64,000 bases of DNA from Enoplolaimus lenunculus (taxonomy: Eukaryota; Nematoda; Enoplea; Enoplida; Thoracostomopsidae). Made by a program: the position numbers and the translations under genes. The stretch is taken from assembly GCA_030248215.1 (NCBI GenBank), contig JASANG010001526.1, forward strand, positions 1-64,000, written 5' to 3'. Under the pieces are notes generated by a model. It saw only the letters and a program-made list of their open reading frames with translations, was not told the origin of the DNA and did no database searches. The number at the start of each line of letters is the position of its first letter. Position 1 is the first letter of the stretch. This document shows positions 11,476 through 23,965 of the stretch, piece by piece.

Positions 11476-14400
11476 TCAATCTTTGTTTTTCCTGCTCAGT
11501 GTTCTTCTTAGTACAAATTTCCGGAGACCATCCAGCGAAGGCGGTGCACTCTTTTGATCTGTCTCTCTATTTACAAGTTCATTTGTGCCTGCTCCATCAT
11601 AATTAACTTCTGTATCACTGTGATCGTTTGCTGTTCCTGTATTCGTAGATTGTTTGCTTTTAACCCGTAGTGAACTCCCGTGACTTCTTTGCTGAATTCG
11701 TCCGAGTTTCCAAGACAAAGGTGCATGATTTATGGTATGATGATGCTTCCGCAGTCTTAAGATTGGTTGAACCGACTGAGTAACCTCGCCGGTGGCATTG
11801 GGTGGCTTTTTATCGTGGTGAGCAGGAGAGTCGCGGGCGCTAGATGCCCTCGAGGAAAAGTGAAACCAACCAGCGACTGTGGCAGATGCGGATTGGGGTT
11901 CTCGGCCAGAAGCACGTGACCTAGATGGAGGCGGTTTGCTGTTGGCTGGATTGTTTGTATTGCACTGCTGCAAATTAAAACTGTAGTTTATTGATAACTT
12001 AAGCACGAAGAAATTTCAATTCATTTTACTTTGAACGAATTAAGTAAACATGTGTAGAGATGTGGATATGTCCATCATCTCGGTAAAACTTACTATGTGA
12101 CATCGGGGAAACACCGAATTCTGGTGTGAGATGATTTTCTGCACAGTGCAATGTGATCTGGTCAGGAAAGGGCGGGTGGACCCTGGATATGCGGAATCGC
12201 TGTCCGGTAAGCACAGAGCTCGGAGGGTACAGAACATGAAGGGTCTTGATCGAGAGACTTGCTTGTGGCGTCGGACATGCAGTGAAGAATAAGGCAAAAT
12301 TGGGATAACTTAATAAATCCTGTGGAGTGAGTATTTGGGTGTTTTAGGCTTGAAACATTGTTGAAATAGGTGTAGAATTGACTTGATTTAGTCACTTTCT
12401 GTTAAGTTTACTAAGTTTTGAGTGCTTTTGATGCTGTTTTAGTCTGTTGAAAATATCGAATTTACTTGTATAAGAGTTGATCAATTCTGAGAGATTGAAT
12501 ACAGGTATAACTGTTTGTAAACGTTCTAAAAAGTTTAGAACAAGCTGGATTCAGCTTGGGCAGGGCAGATTTGCCCGGTTTTACCTTAAATCTGCAGAAT
12601 CTCAGAGATGGATGATGCATAGCTACGTTGCTGAATACAATCTTTCTTGTAGTATGTGTATAATTATTAGTTTAAGTTGTTGTGATGGTGGTGTTTTTAA
12701 AATTGGAATTTTTGAGTATATCGTTCAGTTTGGTTTCAATTGGCGGAGTTGATTTCCTTTTAAATTTGTGTGTTTTTGAAAAACGGAACAATTAATAATA
12801 ACCGGTCCAGGGATCCGCATACCGGTTATGCAAAATAGGTGGAAATTTGAAAATAGCCGTGTTTAAAGTTTCCCAGCGGTAGTTTTGATAGTAAATGGAT
12901 AAAAAGTCGGTAATTTAATTTGTGCGTTCTATTTTGGTTATCTTTCATATGTTTTCAAATTCTGCAGTTGCGCAGAGCTCCGGTGTGCGGCAGGCGATCG
13001 ACCTGCCGGCACCGGTGCTAAAATTGGCTAGTGCACCTACTGGTGAGCAAGAAACAGATAAGGTAACTGTTTGATTTGTTTCGGTTACGAAATTTTAGAG
13101 CGTGAAATTTCATAATGAATCAGAGTTCTGGTTTTCAGTCAATTATACTGATGTCGGCGTAACTTGGTTTTACTGCATACTTTCTGCCATTTACATCTTT
13201 GGTGTTTAATGTACAAGTCTACAAGGCGGCTTATTTTACCGGTCCGGTTCCGTAGAGGACCCCCATGTTTTTTTCGTTTTGTAGTAGGGCGTATCTCTTT
13301 CTACCCGTGTAACCCAACCGTATTAGCTGGGAGATCCCGCCTTCACTTTTTTTAATTATGGCAGTAAAAAGGCGTTCTATCGTAGCATTCCTAAAGTTGT
13401 CTCGGCGTATCCTCCTACGGAGCTGGAACGGCGGCTCTGCCAAAGGTGTGTATAGTGAGGGTGGTCACTTGGGGTCCAGGGACATCCGCCGGGAAACCTG
13501 GCCGTCTGTTGCGACGCCTGCTGGGTGGAAACTCGCTGGCGGGAACCACACCGACGGGTTTCCTGAAGGCGGGTAAGGCGGTCACTTCTCGTCGGAGGTT
13601 CGGATTCTGTTTGTTTGCTGTTGATGTACACACTCTGGACCTTATGGAAACTCGCGATTACCTTCAAGGAAGTCGGCTCAGGATGGACCCACTCCGGACA
13701 CGGGAGACCTCTCGTGTCTACCCAATCTACGAACATGGATCCAGAATTTTTAGGTGTTTCATCTGAGGTTGTCCGAGCTCACGCTCGTGTTTGATAGCTG
13801 TGAGGACCCCTTTTTATAAACAGTTTCACCAAAAAGTTGCAAAATGGCATAATCTACAAAGTGAACCCAACTTTAAACTGAATTTTTACAGTTTCTACTA
13901 AAGTAGCTGAACCGCTCATATTTAAAGTAAAAGCTTATACAAGTATACATATGCTCCAACCACTGAAAACAGCACACGGCACACCTCACTCAAAACTATT
14001 TTTATTAACGTTCTGGAATATTTGATTTCGGGAGAGATATATTATTTAAAGTAATATTGTAGGCCAACGAGTGTAGAGAGGGAACAAAATGTTAACATTA
14101 AGCAACCTGGTGGTTATTTTAAGGTATGTGTAGCGCGTAAAGCCAATAAAAAATCACGGCAAGATAGAATGTGTCAAAAACTTGCAAGTGATGCCAAAAA
14201 GAAGCCCGACGCTTTTCAAAATTTCGGCAGTTTCGGTTTTTACCGGTTTGGTGGGGTCCTCCAAATGGTAAGCACGGAGATGTGGCTGCCCCGGCCCAGG
14301 GCCCGGGACTACTTTAGCAAAACACAAACTTACTTCGTAATGTTCTTGTTCCTTCAATTGATGTTGCCGAATAAGTGCAGCTTGCATTCGATACAGTTCA

Positions 14401-14642
14401 GTCTCCAACGCTTCTAAACTATGCCATGTTCGCGATAGTTTGCTACGAACTGATCCAAGATCTTCGACTAATGTTTCATGCCGATGTCCGCCCACCCAGT
14501 CTTGCGATGTCGTCTGAATACTTGGCCCATTTGATTCAATTTGTGCGCCCGGGACGCTGTCGTTTGCTAGAATGCATGTTTTGCGATCAGGCTTCGGCAT
14601 TGGAGGAAATTGTGAGTTGCACGTTTCATGGTGAGATAACAT
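11476..14642 (-). CDS. Uncharacterised coiled-coil protein, two-exon model
   Basis: Exon 1 (14642 down to 14334) starts at an ATG preceded in frame by a nearby TGA and ends in the strong donor GAA|GTAAGT, phase 0. Exon 2 (11967 down to 11476) follows the acceptor TTTAATTTGCAG, is phase 0, and ends in a stop. The joined model is 266 residues. Residues about 60-100 (SKLSRTWHSLEALETELYR and following) are heptad-like and should form a coiled coil. The second half is Ser/Asn/Gln-rich, probably disordered, and ends in a basic tail (LRKFVLRRTLSRKNKD). I do not recognise the family. The intron (2.4 kb) contains a GC-rich segment with its own candidate exon on the other strand. Further exons in the intron or upstream cannot be excluded. 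Confidence 0.55.
12949..13062 (+). CDS. Candidate 38-codon first exon of unknown gene or element
   Basis: An ATG opens a 38-codon reading frame (MFSNSAVAQSSGVRQAIDLP..) that ends exactly at a donor-like AAG|GTAACT. Base composition rises sharply in GC from here to about 13770, unlike the surrounding DNA. No family is recognised. It could be the first exon of a small gene or the start of a retroelement ORF. No following exon in matching phase was identified with confidence. Confidence 0.3.
13230..13770 (+). other. GC- and CpG-rich segment with overlapping ORFs
   Basis: All frames stay open for 70-120 codons on both strands, which follows from the high GC content and does not prove coding. The longest plus frame (13446-13766) is Arg/Gly-rich (PGRLLRRLLGGNSLAGTTPT); a minus frame of 119 codons overlaps it. 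A good-looking acceptor (ttttttaattatggcag, ending near 13365) precedes a third frame (KAFYRSIPKVVSAYPP). I cannot assign it. Possible readings are a decayed transposable-element ORF, a CpG-rich regulatory block, or exons of an unknown gene. Confidence 0.3.
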
Positions 14643-14847
14643 TGAATAGTTTTTACGATTTCAATAGTTGAAAATTAAATATAATACTGCAATAACGACA
14701 TGTATGGCTGAACATTAACCAGTTTACTCAAAACAGATTGTAGTGTTAAAATTGTTTGCCAAACGTTTATATATTTAACTTCCTCGTTTTGGGTTCGGCA
14801 AAGCATCACAGTCACAAATGCAGTGATTAGTTGTTTAATGGCCCATT
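14335..14847. repeat. Segmental duplication shared with 1168-1684
   Basis: About 510 bp, covering the coiled-coil exon and roughly 200 bp of its 5' non-coding flank, are present in the same orientation at 1168-1684 with only scattered differences. Both copies lose similarity immediately beyond the splice donor at one end and just after a cccatttac motif at the other. Confidence 0.85.
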
Positions 14848-15959
14848 TACAGCTGAGTGCCGTAACAGTGTAAAAGCATATTTTAAGCCTAAGTCTAAGC
14901 CAACGCCTCAGCTATACATACGTGTTTTATTTGAAGACCCAGCAATAAATCAGCTGAAGTATATAACGATACAATGCCGGGTCAGTTATATATGCTTGGA
15001 ACTCTAGATCGAAATCAAGGATTAAGTATACTAAAAATGTTTTCAAAATTCGACTGTTTGAACAAAGAAGTGCTATAGAAACAAAAATTATTTATATATA
15101 GCAGTGTTTTGGCAGTATTAATTATAACAATTTACAAATTGACAAAAAAATCCGCAAACTTCCACAGAAACTCCGGTCATGACGGTCACAGGTCATCTGC
15201 AATGACCTGTTTCCAAACTCTGCTTTACTTGTTACTTAACTAAAGTGACATTGGTTGAAATTTCTCATGATTTTTTTGGTCTCCGCGTTTCTTCTTAATT
15301 TGTTTCACCTACCGTTTCAGTAAGCTGTTGAAGACTTTGTTGATCTCCGGTTCCGGTATTTTTCACCTCCCGTTGAACCAAAGGAAGCAGTCATAAAAAT
15401 ACTTTTGCCAGTGTATGTACGGTTTCCCAACACTAGACTAACCATAGCAGCTCGCTAAAAGCAACTCTGCTCCCGTATTTAAGCCCAACAGCACCTTACT
15501 GCTTGCCAGACCAAGCATACGACGGCAGCTTTCGCTGTCTGCTGAAGCGTTACTCGTAACTTCGTTTACAAGAGGCGGCACCAATGGTCAGTTTCAGACC
15601 GGGGGAATGAAAAATTTATAATCATCTAAGCGCAACAAAATGTTCAAAGTGTGTAATGCTTTTTATCTCAGGCACCGAAGCAAGTATTATGTTTGGATCA
15701 TAAATAATCATACGCATTAGGCAATTCCTTTAGTTTAGCACTGATTTATAAATAAACAAACGTGCCAGGTGTAGAAACACAATGTGAAAAATTCTGCACA
15801 ATGAAATTCGTCTGAATTATTGCGACGTAATTAAAGACCAGAAATATCAATTATCCCTGATTGTAGAGCATAAATGACTCCTACACCAAATAAAGTTGAG
15901 TTCGAAACTTTAAAGCGTACCTAAGTTTTGAAAGTAACATTCCAAAAAACACATTACCC

Positions 15960-16055
15960 TCAAGCTTTAAAGGAAAAAAAAAAGAAACCGAAAAAGAAGG
16001 GGGGGGGGGAAAAAAAAAAAAAACCAAAAAAAAGGCGAAAAAAACCCCCCGCACA
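15960..16055. repeat. Low-complexity A/G/C homopolymer tract
   Basis: Runs of A, a run of ten G, and a run of six C follow one another within about 95 bp. The Lys-rich ORF here (15928-16125) is an artefact of poly-A. Such stacked homopolymers may reflect sequencing or consensus error as well as real low-complexity DNA. Confidence 0.85.
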
Positions 16056-17639
16056 AACAAAATTTACGATAATCCAAACCAAAACGAAATGTCGGTACCT
16101 GATTGAAATGAAAATTTCGGTTTGAGTGAATATCGCACTTCGAGAGTTTTTATTAGCATATCATCACTTTAGGATGTAAGTACTTAATATAGCGTCTTAA
16201 GCTACTTTACTTCCTAAAATGTAAACGATGTGTGAAATTTGGCTAGATTACAGAAGCAAATAGAAACATCAACTTGACTAGCACAAACGAAAAACATAAA
16301 AGCACTCTTTTCTTTGGCCAAAAAATTTACAAACATCAGGATATGTAACCCAAAATGAATAAGGAAGAAAACAAACATTCTATATTTAAACCTGAGTCAA
16401 AATATTGAACCACATTCCTGCATAACTATTACATGATGATTTACAATTTTGATTTCTTTAAAAGATACAAAAATTCAACATAGTTCGACGAAAGGGTGAC
16501 ATTCGATTGAACCTCTGTTTTACAGTGGTTAAATCGGACGAGGACAAAGCTTCTATCAAAAATTAAGGAGTTATACGAAAAAAATTGTTGGTGAGTTTCA
16601 TTTAGCATAGACTCTCGCCCTGCACAATCTCACTCATGTGGCTTAAAGTTGATAAAACTGAGACTATGCGCTTAAAAACAAATGTGTTGAATGTTACGCA
16701 AAACCGTAAATGATGTTTGAAGTATATATATTTGAAGTCTAGTTTTATTTGTCAAATAAATTTCTTCGTAGTGCAAAAAAATAATTTATTGCAAAAGCAA
16801 AACAAAGTAAATTTTTAAGTCATTGAAGGATTCAGGATTTGCCGATGGGAGAGGTATATATACTTTTGGGCTTCGAAATTTCACAGTTTCAAAGCGCGTT
16901 TTTAGAAAACTTTTCAATTTTTAAAAGCAGATCAAATTTTCGTCAAAGGAGCAAAAAATTTTTTCAATTTTACTTGTAACCTCGCCGTATTTTCACTTAT
17001 TTTTTGACTAGAGAACACGCATTGCGCTTGAGATGAACTCTTTTGATCGCAAACATTTTAGTATGGCACGGCCGACAGATGGACGTTTCCCCCCTTTCCC
17101 TTGTATCCGCCACTACTTGTTTCAAATTGCTAAACACATTTTGGTCCCCAGTGAAAAAGTTGCTTGTATTGTTTTAAAAGTTGTGATTTTGAGATGGATG
17201 GTACCTTATAAATTAACTGCAGCATACGAAGTTTCATATTCTTATAATTTATTCGAATCTACTAAGAAGAAATTGTATGCCTTGCATGGTGTGTCAACCT
17301 TTAAAATAATGCTGCTTTTTCTCTAATTTTACACAGGGAGTGTCAGTGTGGTTAGATTTATCCTGCCAAAACGCTAACAACAAAAACGGCATCTTTGGAG
17401 CAAAGAGATCTTGACTGTGGTTTATTGACCCTGCTGGCGTTTGCTCAAAACTGGCACTACTGGCAGTATTTTAAAACTTTTGCATATTTACACTTTTCAT
17501 AACCTCCGCTGATCATTTCACCTTAAAATTGAAATTTAAATACAGTTTTTAAGGTTTCAAGGTTCTCACTTGAGACTGGCAACGTTTTTTGTCAAGTAGT
17601 TGGACAAATAAATTTAAGTATGCTTTTAACATTCGATGC

Positions 17640-17800
17640 ACTATAATCAGGGGCTGACATTTATGGACTCTAATTACGGTTTAGAGACTCTATCCGATTA
17701 CGTACTCTTAGGACTACGGACTCCTATTGATTGGGACTTAAAATGGGTATCCCCTCTTTAGTACCGCCTCTTATTCGGGTCACTACAGTAATAACGGTGC
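17640..17800. mobile_element. tttgggtcactaca-family repeat copy
   Basis: Carries the family blocks tatggactctaattacgg, ggactcctattgattggga and ttattcgggtcactacag in the forward orientation. Confidence 0.6.
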
Positions 17801-18545
17801 ATTTCAAAAACTTACTCGACGAGTCTGAAAGGGAAATGTCATAGTGCAAGTCGTAATTCAGCCCAATTTCGAATTGGGCTGGTCCAAAGCGGAATTACGA
17901 CTTGGCTAGCCCAAGGCCGAATCATGTCAGATAAATCTGTGCGTTTCCTAATTGGTTACTTGATAATCGTAATTCTGCTTGAGTCCGCTTTTCTCAGTAA
18001 AACAAACTGTTTGCCAATAGGTAGCAATTATTTAGCCAATCAGAAAAAAGTATTCGCATCAGCTAATCGTATTTGAGTATGGCATTAAGGATGTAACCAA
18101 TCACAAACAGTAACTTGTTCCATAAGATGCTTGTTTACTTATATAAACCTAAAAATATCAGATAAGATATCGATATGTAAGCTTTGACGGATTTTATTAC
18201 AGCGTTTCGACCTTAAAAGGACCAAAATTCCGAAAATTGTAACTAAAACATAACACAAAATACAACAAAAGATAAACTGCGCTTTGATCTAAAAACATTG
18301 TTTCTTAAAATTCCGGCATCTTTTTACACTAAATTTCATAATAGAAAATCGTTGTGAAGTTCACATAAAAATAGAAATAAATCTGGATAATCTGTTGTTG
18401 TAAAGCAATGACTAATGGCATTTCGACTTTTAAGCAAATATGCTATGATTCAGCTTGTGCTAAAACAGTTTGATGTGTTCAACTAAAAATGTTTCACGGG
18501 GTTGACGGTGACTGTGTGTTAGAAACATGACCCTGTAAGGTCGGG

Positions 18546-18600
18546 ACTATTTAACCCCTTCTCACATTGAGTTGCCTGTAGGCAACTCAGCGCAGTGTAT
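18546..18600. other. Perfect short hairpin
   Basis: GAGTTGCC and GGCAACTC form an 8-bp perfect stem with a 4-base loop, followed by a purine/pyrimidine palindrome-rich stretch. It lies 120 bp upstream of a tRNA-like sequence and may belong to the same element. Confidence 0.4.
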
Positions 18601-18708
18601 ATACGTTAAATAGTATATATCGCACCGTGTGTAACAATTGCAACACGTATACGTAGTACTAAATCACCACAAGACGTGAGAGCCCCCTCGGGCTCGAGCG
18701 TCAAGCTC

Positions 18709-19180
18709 CTATAGCTGAGTGGTGATAGTATACGCCTCCCACTCCAGTCACTGGAGTTCGAATCCTTGCATAAAAGTAGGTGTCAGGGGAAATAGAAAAT
18801 ATTCATGTGAGAAAGGGTTAAGCGAAAAATTTTCAAGTTTACTATCTTTAAAACCGGTTAATTTAGACCGATCCCAAGTGGGATATGGTCCGGTTCCTGA
18901 CCGAAGGATGATGGAGGATTTACGTTTCCGTCATCTTTCTTTCCATGACATGTCGGCGTTCAGGAATGTAGTCCTAAGGCTGTTGGAGAGTTTAAGTTTC
19001 CGTCATCTTTCTTTCTATACCAACTCGGTGTCCATGGATGTGTTCTCAGTGTGCTAACGGGCTTAAGTTTCAGTCGTCTTTCTATAAGTTGAAAAGTTAC
19101 AATCCAAAAGGTTTTGCTGCAAGATTTCGGGTGTAGAGCAAACATACCGATATCGGTCAAAGCCATGACCGATTTATGCT
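18709..19180 (+). mobile_element. tRNA-like head with downstream body, probable SINE
   Basis: TAGCTGAGTGG (A-box-like) and GAGTTCGAATCC (B-box-like) lie with tRNA spacing at 18714-18766, but the acceptor stem does not pair, so this is not a functional tRNA. The downstream sequence contains three spaced copies of a gtttccgtcatctttctttc-type motif (18925, 18990, 19065). The 112-codon ORF here spans that body and is unlikely to be a gene. The 3' end of the element is uncertain. Confidence 0.45.
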
Positions 19181-20142
19181 AAGGCCTGTCCAGCATGAGC
19201 GAAGCTGCAATGTCCAGCCGCACCAATCTAAACCAACAGCCCAGAAACCATCCCACCCGCGATGGGATGGTGGGCCTGTGCAACTGAAAATTTATCCATC
19301 CTGTTAATATCTTTTGTACACAACGTTTCCCATTTTCCGTAAACTGTCGGACGTTCTCCACCAAAAAGAATAATCGTTTTATGCGGGTCGGTCAATTAAT
19401 TTATACGGGTTTTAGAACCAGGTCACGATACCACCTCAACATTCCCGACTTGAACTCCCAATTTACATTATTTATTAAAACAACAATCCTACACACATAA
19501 GACGAACGACTTTATTTAACGCATTTGCTACCTCACTCAATTTCTTCCAAAATTGTACAAATTTCAAAGAAATATATCGGAAAACTCTTGTCAAATTTAG
19601 CGTAAAACCGGACAAACCAACCTAGTGAAGCGGAATTCAGCTTGGTCTAAATTTTGTACAAAGTCTACCAAACGATTACACCTCATTTTCATGACTCCAG
19701 GATTGATCAACTCTAGAACGAAAATTGAAAATCAGATTAATAGATATAGATGATTTAAATGTCTTGAAAGCCAGTAAAACAAAGTGAATTGGCTTGAATC
19801 GAACCAATTTGGACTACTTTGACACCATTCTAAACCGTTACACACCGAATATACCCAAATAACCACCCTAGAACGCATACAACATTTTACCAAGTTTACA
19901 ACTTTCTGCAACTGCATGTACGAGTTCCTTTCGATAACACGGCGAAAGTTGTGCGACGCTATCTCATCTTGTACCACATACTTTGTAACGTCTACAGGCC
20001 CGTAGCGAGCTCACCAATGGCGGATCCATGGGGGCCACACCGGCCGTGGCCCCCAACAGCATCTCGACAAGAATTATATAGTGTCAATTGCTGTTCTACG
20101 CTGTTTATTTCTCTGTTTTATACACAACAGTATAAGCACGAT

Positions 20143-20335
20143 TTAAAGTTTCGAACTCACCTTTATTTGGCCCTGGAGTCATTTATACGCTACAATTAGC
20201 GATAATAGACATTTATGGACTCTAACAAGGGTTTAAGGACTCTACCCGCTCACGGACTCTTATTAGGCATACGGACTCCTATTAATTGGCACTGAAAATA
20301 GGAATCCCCTCTTATTTGGGTCACTACAACATGGG
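20143..20335. mobile_element. tttgggtcactaca-family repeat copy
   Basis: Begins in agtttcgaactcacctttatt, passes tatggactctaacaaggg and ggactcctattaattggcac, and ends cttatttgggtcactacaac. Same orientation as the copies at 17640 and 23752. Confidence 0.65.
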
Positions 20336-20712
20336 TCAAAAATAAGTTTATTACTTGTGAAATTTTGGCCCCCCATTTTGAGATCCTGTATCCGCTACTG
20401 CAGCCCACATTGCTAGGGAGCTAATTTCTAAGGAGAAGCATATAAGAGTTTTCAATGACTACGCCAAACAGTGCTAGACTTTAAGATCTTTACCTGTATA
20501 TATAATTGTAACATCAGCTTTAGGATGAATTTAGGATGAATTGTGCTAAACAGTTATATCAAATTTCGTCGTAGCCCACAAATAGAAAACCAAAAGCTCT
20601 ATGAACAACAGAATTTCTACATCACTGTGATCAAGTTACATTGCTGAAAAATACAATAGAGTTGTTTAAAAATACTGTCCTGTACACCGTGCGTTAGGGC
20701 AATGTATAGAAC

Positions 20713-20815
20713 AGGGCCGTAACAGTAACATCGGCATATTCCTAAACTTAAACTTAAAACCGTAAGCCTAAGAGTAAAAATTAGCCTTTACCTAAGCCTA
20801 AGCGTAAGCCTAGGC
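20713..20815. mobile_element. Truncated TTAGGC-bearing MITE
   Basis: Left end agggccgtaacagtaac, then degenerate cctaaact and cctaagcctaagcgtaagcc runs. The opposite terminus is missing. Confidence 0.5.
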
Positions 20816-21090
20816 GGCACTTTTGTATTTCCTCCCCGCAACTACGCAAATGTGGGAGGAAACTTTTTCACTAGTAAAACATAAAAATCTTTTGTTTTCC
20901 TGTTTTAACAAGCAGCCTCTGAAAGGAACAGAGAAACATATAAATAATGCGCTGTTCGCAATAATTTTGTCAACGGTGCCACAAGCCAAACGTTTAATCT
21001 TAAATCCAAACATCAAACATAAATATTAAGCGCAAGCGAGCTTAAAAGTTAAGCCTAAAACCTAAATATAAAGCATTAACCTTAGGCTTA

Positions 21091-21775
21091 TGCGGCGTTC
21101 ACGTTATAACTGGGGCACCTTGGAACACGTTCGTTTTGTCCAAGTTGATTCGACGTCAACATAAAATTTTGTGATCCGAATAGCGGTTATGTAGACAATA
21201 TGTGAATATCATATGACATTGGCTTACAAATCACTGATGTCAAGCGATCATCGTATACAAATAATCATATGTCATATGATGCTGCGGGACATTTATGCGA
21301 ATGTCATATGATATTCCAAAATTCTACTAAATATCATATGATATTTACGCAGGACAATGGAATTTGTGCACGCTAAATAAAACAGTAAAAAGGTCGGATA
21401 ATGCAGCATTACATGATTTCGCAAGTTGAATTAGCTTCTATGTTTTTATTTCTCGCTGAATTTTTCGCGAAATATATTCCTAAGTACAAATAATTCGAAT
21501 TTCAAATTTTAGTATCATATGACATTCTGTAGGACAATCAAGCTAGTTTACCACAACTTTGCAGACATTTTCAAACATATCAAATGATTCTTGCAGACAA
21601 TATTTGGAATATCATAAGATATTGCAGTACAAACAGTAGATGTCACATCAGGATAGCAGACAATTCAAATTTTTTGAATCTGATAGCGGATAAACGGTCA
21701 GAAAAAATCTTATCAGCTATAGTCACAGGGACAAAACGTGTTCCAGGCTGCCCCAGTTTTAACGTGAACCCCGCA
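21091..21775. mobile_element. Harbinger-like MITE with TTA target duplication
   Basis: Roughly 40-bp terminal inverted repeats: tgcggcgttcacgttataac at the left, and gttttaacgtgaaccccgca at the right. Both ends also share the inner motif ggaacacgtt / aacgtgttcc. The flanks are TTA on each side (21088-21090 and 21776-21778), a 3-bp duplication typical of PIF/Harbinger elements. The inside is non-coding and contains many atcatatgat-type palindromes. A truncated copy lies at about 32706-32985. Confidence 0.7.
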
Positions 21776-21779
21776 TTAG

Positions 21780-22010
21780 AAGCTGTCCGTCTCTACGACC
21801 AAAACAAATTCTAGAAGCTGTTTCGATCGGTCCAGCAAAAACATAGTTTCCAAGCTGTCCCGGTTGTCAAGACCGATCCAGCAAAATTATAGGCTCAAAG
21901 CTGCCGGTCCAAACAGCGAAAACAAATGGACGAAGCTGTCCCTGCTGTTCCACCCGACCCTGCAAAGCAACGGTTCGATGCTGTTCTGCCCGACTTAGCA
22001 AAATTATATT
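21780..22010. repeat. Degenerate tandem repeat (agctgtcc / gatccagcaaaa)
   Basis: Four or five diverged units each pair an agctgtccc-like motif with a gtccagcaaaa-like motif, at a spacing of about 50-60 bp. It directly follows the Harbinger-like element. No coding function is seen. Confidence 0.5.
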
Positions 22011-22134
22011 GGTGCAGGAGAGTTTACCGTTGCACTCCGGGCCTTTTGATGTCCCACGTTAAAACTGAACGCATCTCAGAGTAACATTGGTCATGATTTT
22101 ATTTAATGGCACTTTGCAGCCTATGTAAAGATCA

Positions 22135-22315
22135 GGGGTGGAACGTTTTCCTGTGCGACTAAAATAGAGTAAGTTTAAGCTTTAGACCAATTTTTTTGCT
22201 TGGCTTAGGAATAATCTCATTCTTACGCTTAGGAATAAACTCATTCTTACGCTTAGGCTTAAGTTTAGGCTTAGGCTTATGTTTAATAATATGCTTATAG
22301 TACTGTTCCGCCCCT
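22135..22315. mobile_element. Full-length TTAGGC-bearing MITE
   Basis: The cleanest copy of the family: it starts aggggtggaacgttttcctg and ends tactgttccgcccct, giving short inverted termini. Inside are agcttta, gaccaatttttttgcttgg and runs of cttaggcttagg. Length is about 180 bp with no ORF. Confidence 0.7.
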
Positions 22316-23751
22316 CTTCTTTACATTGCCATTTTATTTAATGGCACGGACTTCATTAGACTGAAAATTTTACTGCGTTATGAGCAGAATTAGAAGGAAA
22401 ATAAAGAAGAAGAAGAAGAAGAAAAGTGAAAATGTTATATACATATATGCATATATATACATAAAGAATGTACGAGCGACGAAATAAAAAATTTAACACG
22501 GCGCATATAAATATAAGGGTCTGTCCCTAAACTTATAGCTAATTTGTTATCATAGCCAATGAAGGACATGGAACTTCATTCTTTTTTGAAAAAATTTTGG
22601 TGCCCTAAACATCTATTCGATTAGTAAATATAACGCGAGACCGCCGATTATTCGTACAAAAAATGCACATGTAATGGGTAGCACGTTAAAACTAGGTGAG
22701 GCCTAGTACCTAGCATCCTCTGACTACGGGCCGTGTAGACTGACATGTTACATACGGGCAGATTGAGATGTGGGCGGGATGTAATCGGATATCCGCTACC
22801 GTTTCAGGTAAAAATCGGTATCTGTTTTCGTTTCCGTTAATATTGAAATAACAGAAATTATTTTTATGAACAAAATTAGTTATTAATGAGGGACATATCT
22901 CACAATTTTTGTTACAGATATGCGCAATGGTTTGAAATAAAATAAAAATTACAAATTTCATCTAAAATCGTAAAAATTTCGATGCATCCACCATTTTTTC
23001 TTCAAATTTTAGAAAGCCCGGTGAATATTTGCACGCCTCAACTGTAATGGCAGAGAAATAAAAAAATCTTTGAAACGTTTTATATTTCATTATCCGTTTT
23101 CCGTTTCCGTTGTTTTTATTATCCCTAAACTCCCTGGACGTGGGTACAGATTTTTTAACCGACCTGCGCTGTCCCCGCGTAAGTAATTTTTTACCCGCGG
23201 ATATGCCCACGCTAAAACAGATGTACCTGCGACCCACCTTTTACCCGCGCATGAAGTTAACCCAGTAATTATAGCCCAGTATTTACAGGTGGTGATTTGC
23301 ACTTTAATGAAGTTTTACGTTACAGGTTCAGCGAACTTACCTACACAGAAAATAATTTCACTACAAACAACAAAATTTCACACGCAACTAAAATGCACCA
23401 GCATAGCACTAAGCACAACTGACCAGAACTATAACAGACAATAATATCAGATAAGTTTGGCACAGGCAAATATGGTCTGTTTTTGTACCCGCGTGATACA
23501 AATCTTTTCCCGCGGGTATACACACCACTGATAATTCTTCACCCGACCCAACTTTACCTGCGAGTACACGAGGTAAAGTCCCACTTTACAGGATAGCAAT
23601 CAATAACAACGTACTGTGGCCTCTCCAGATGCCACCCCTGTTATTCGGCTACGAACTTTTATTTTCAACCCGCCCTCTGCCACCCTTCGTTGTTTGCATC
23701 AAAAGCTTTATCGATAATGCAAGGTTATACTTTGGAATTTTACTTTCAAAA

Positions 23752-23965
23752 CTTAAGTACGCTTAAAGTTTCGAACTCAACTTTATTTGGTCGTGGAGTC
23801 ATTCATGCGCTAAAATTAGGGATAATTAATATTTATGGACTCTAATTAGCGTTTAGCGACTCTATCAGCTTGCGAATTCTTATTAGGGATAGACTCCTAT
23901 TGATTGGAACTCAAAATGGGGACCCCCCTTATTACTCGCCTTCTTATTTGGGTCACAACAGTGTT
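23752..23965. mobile_element. tttgggtcactaca-family repeat copy
   Basis: Shares agtttcgaactcaactttat, tatggactctaattagcg, actcctattgattggaac and cttatttgggtcacaacag with the copies at 5.9, 17.6 and 20.1 kb. Confidence 0.65.
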
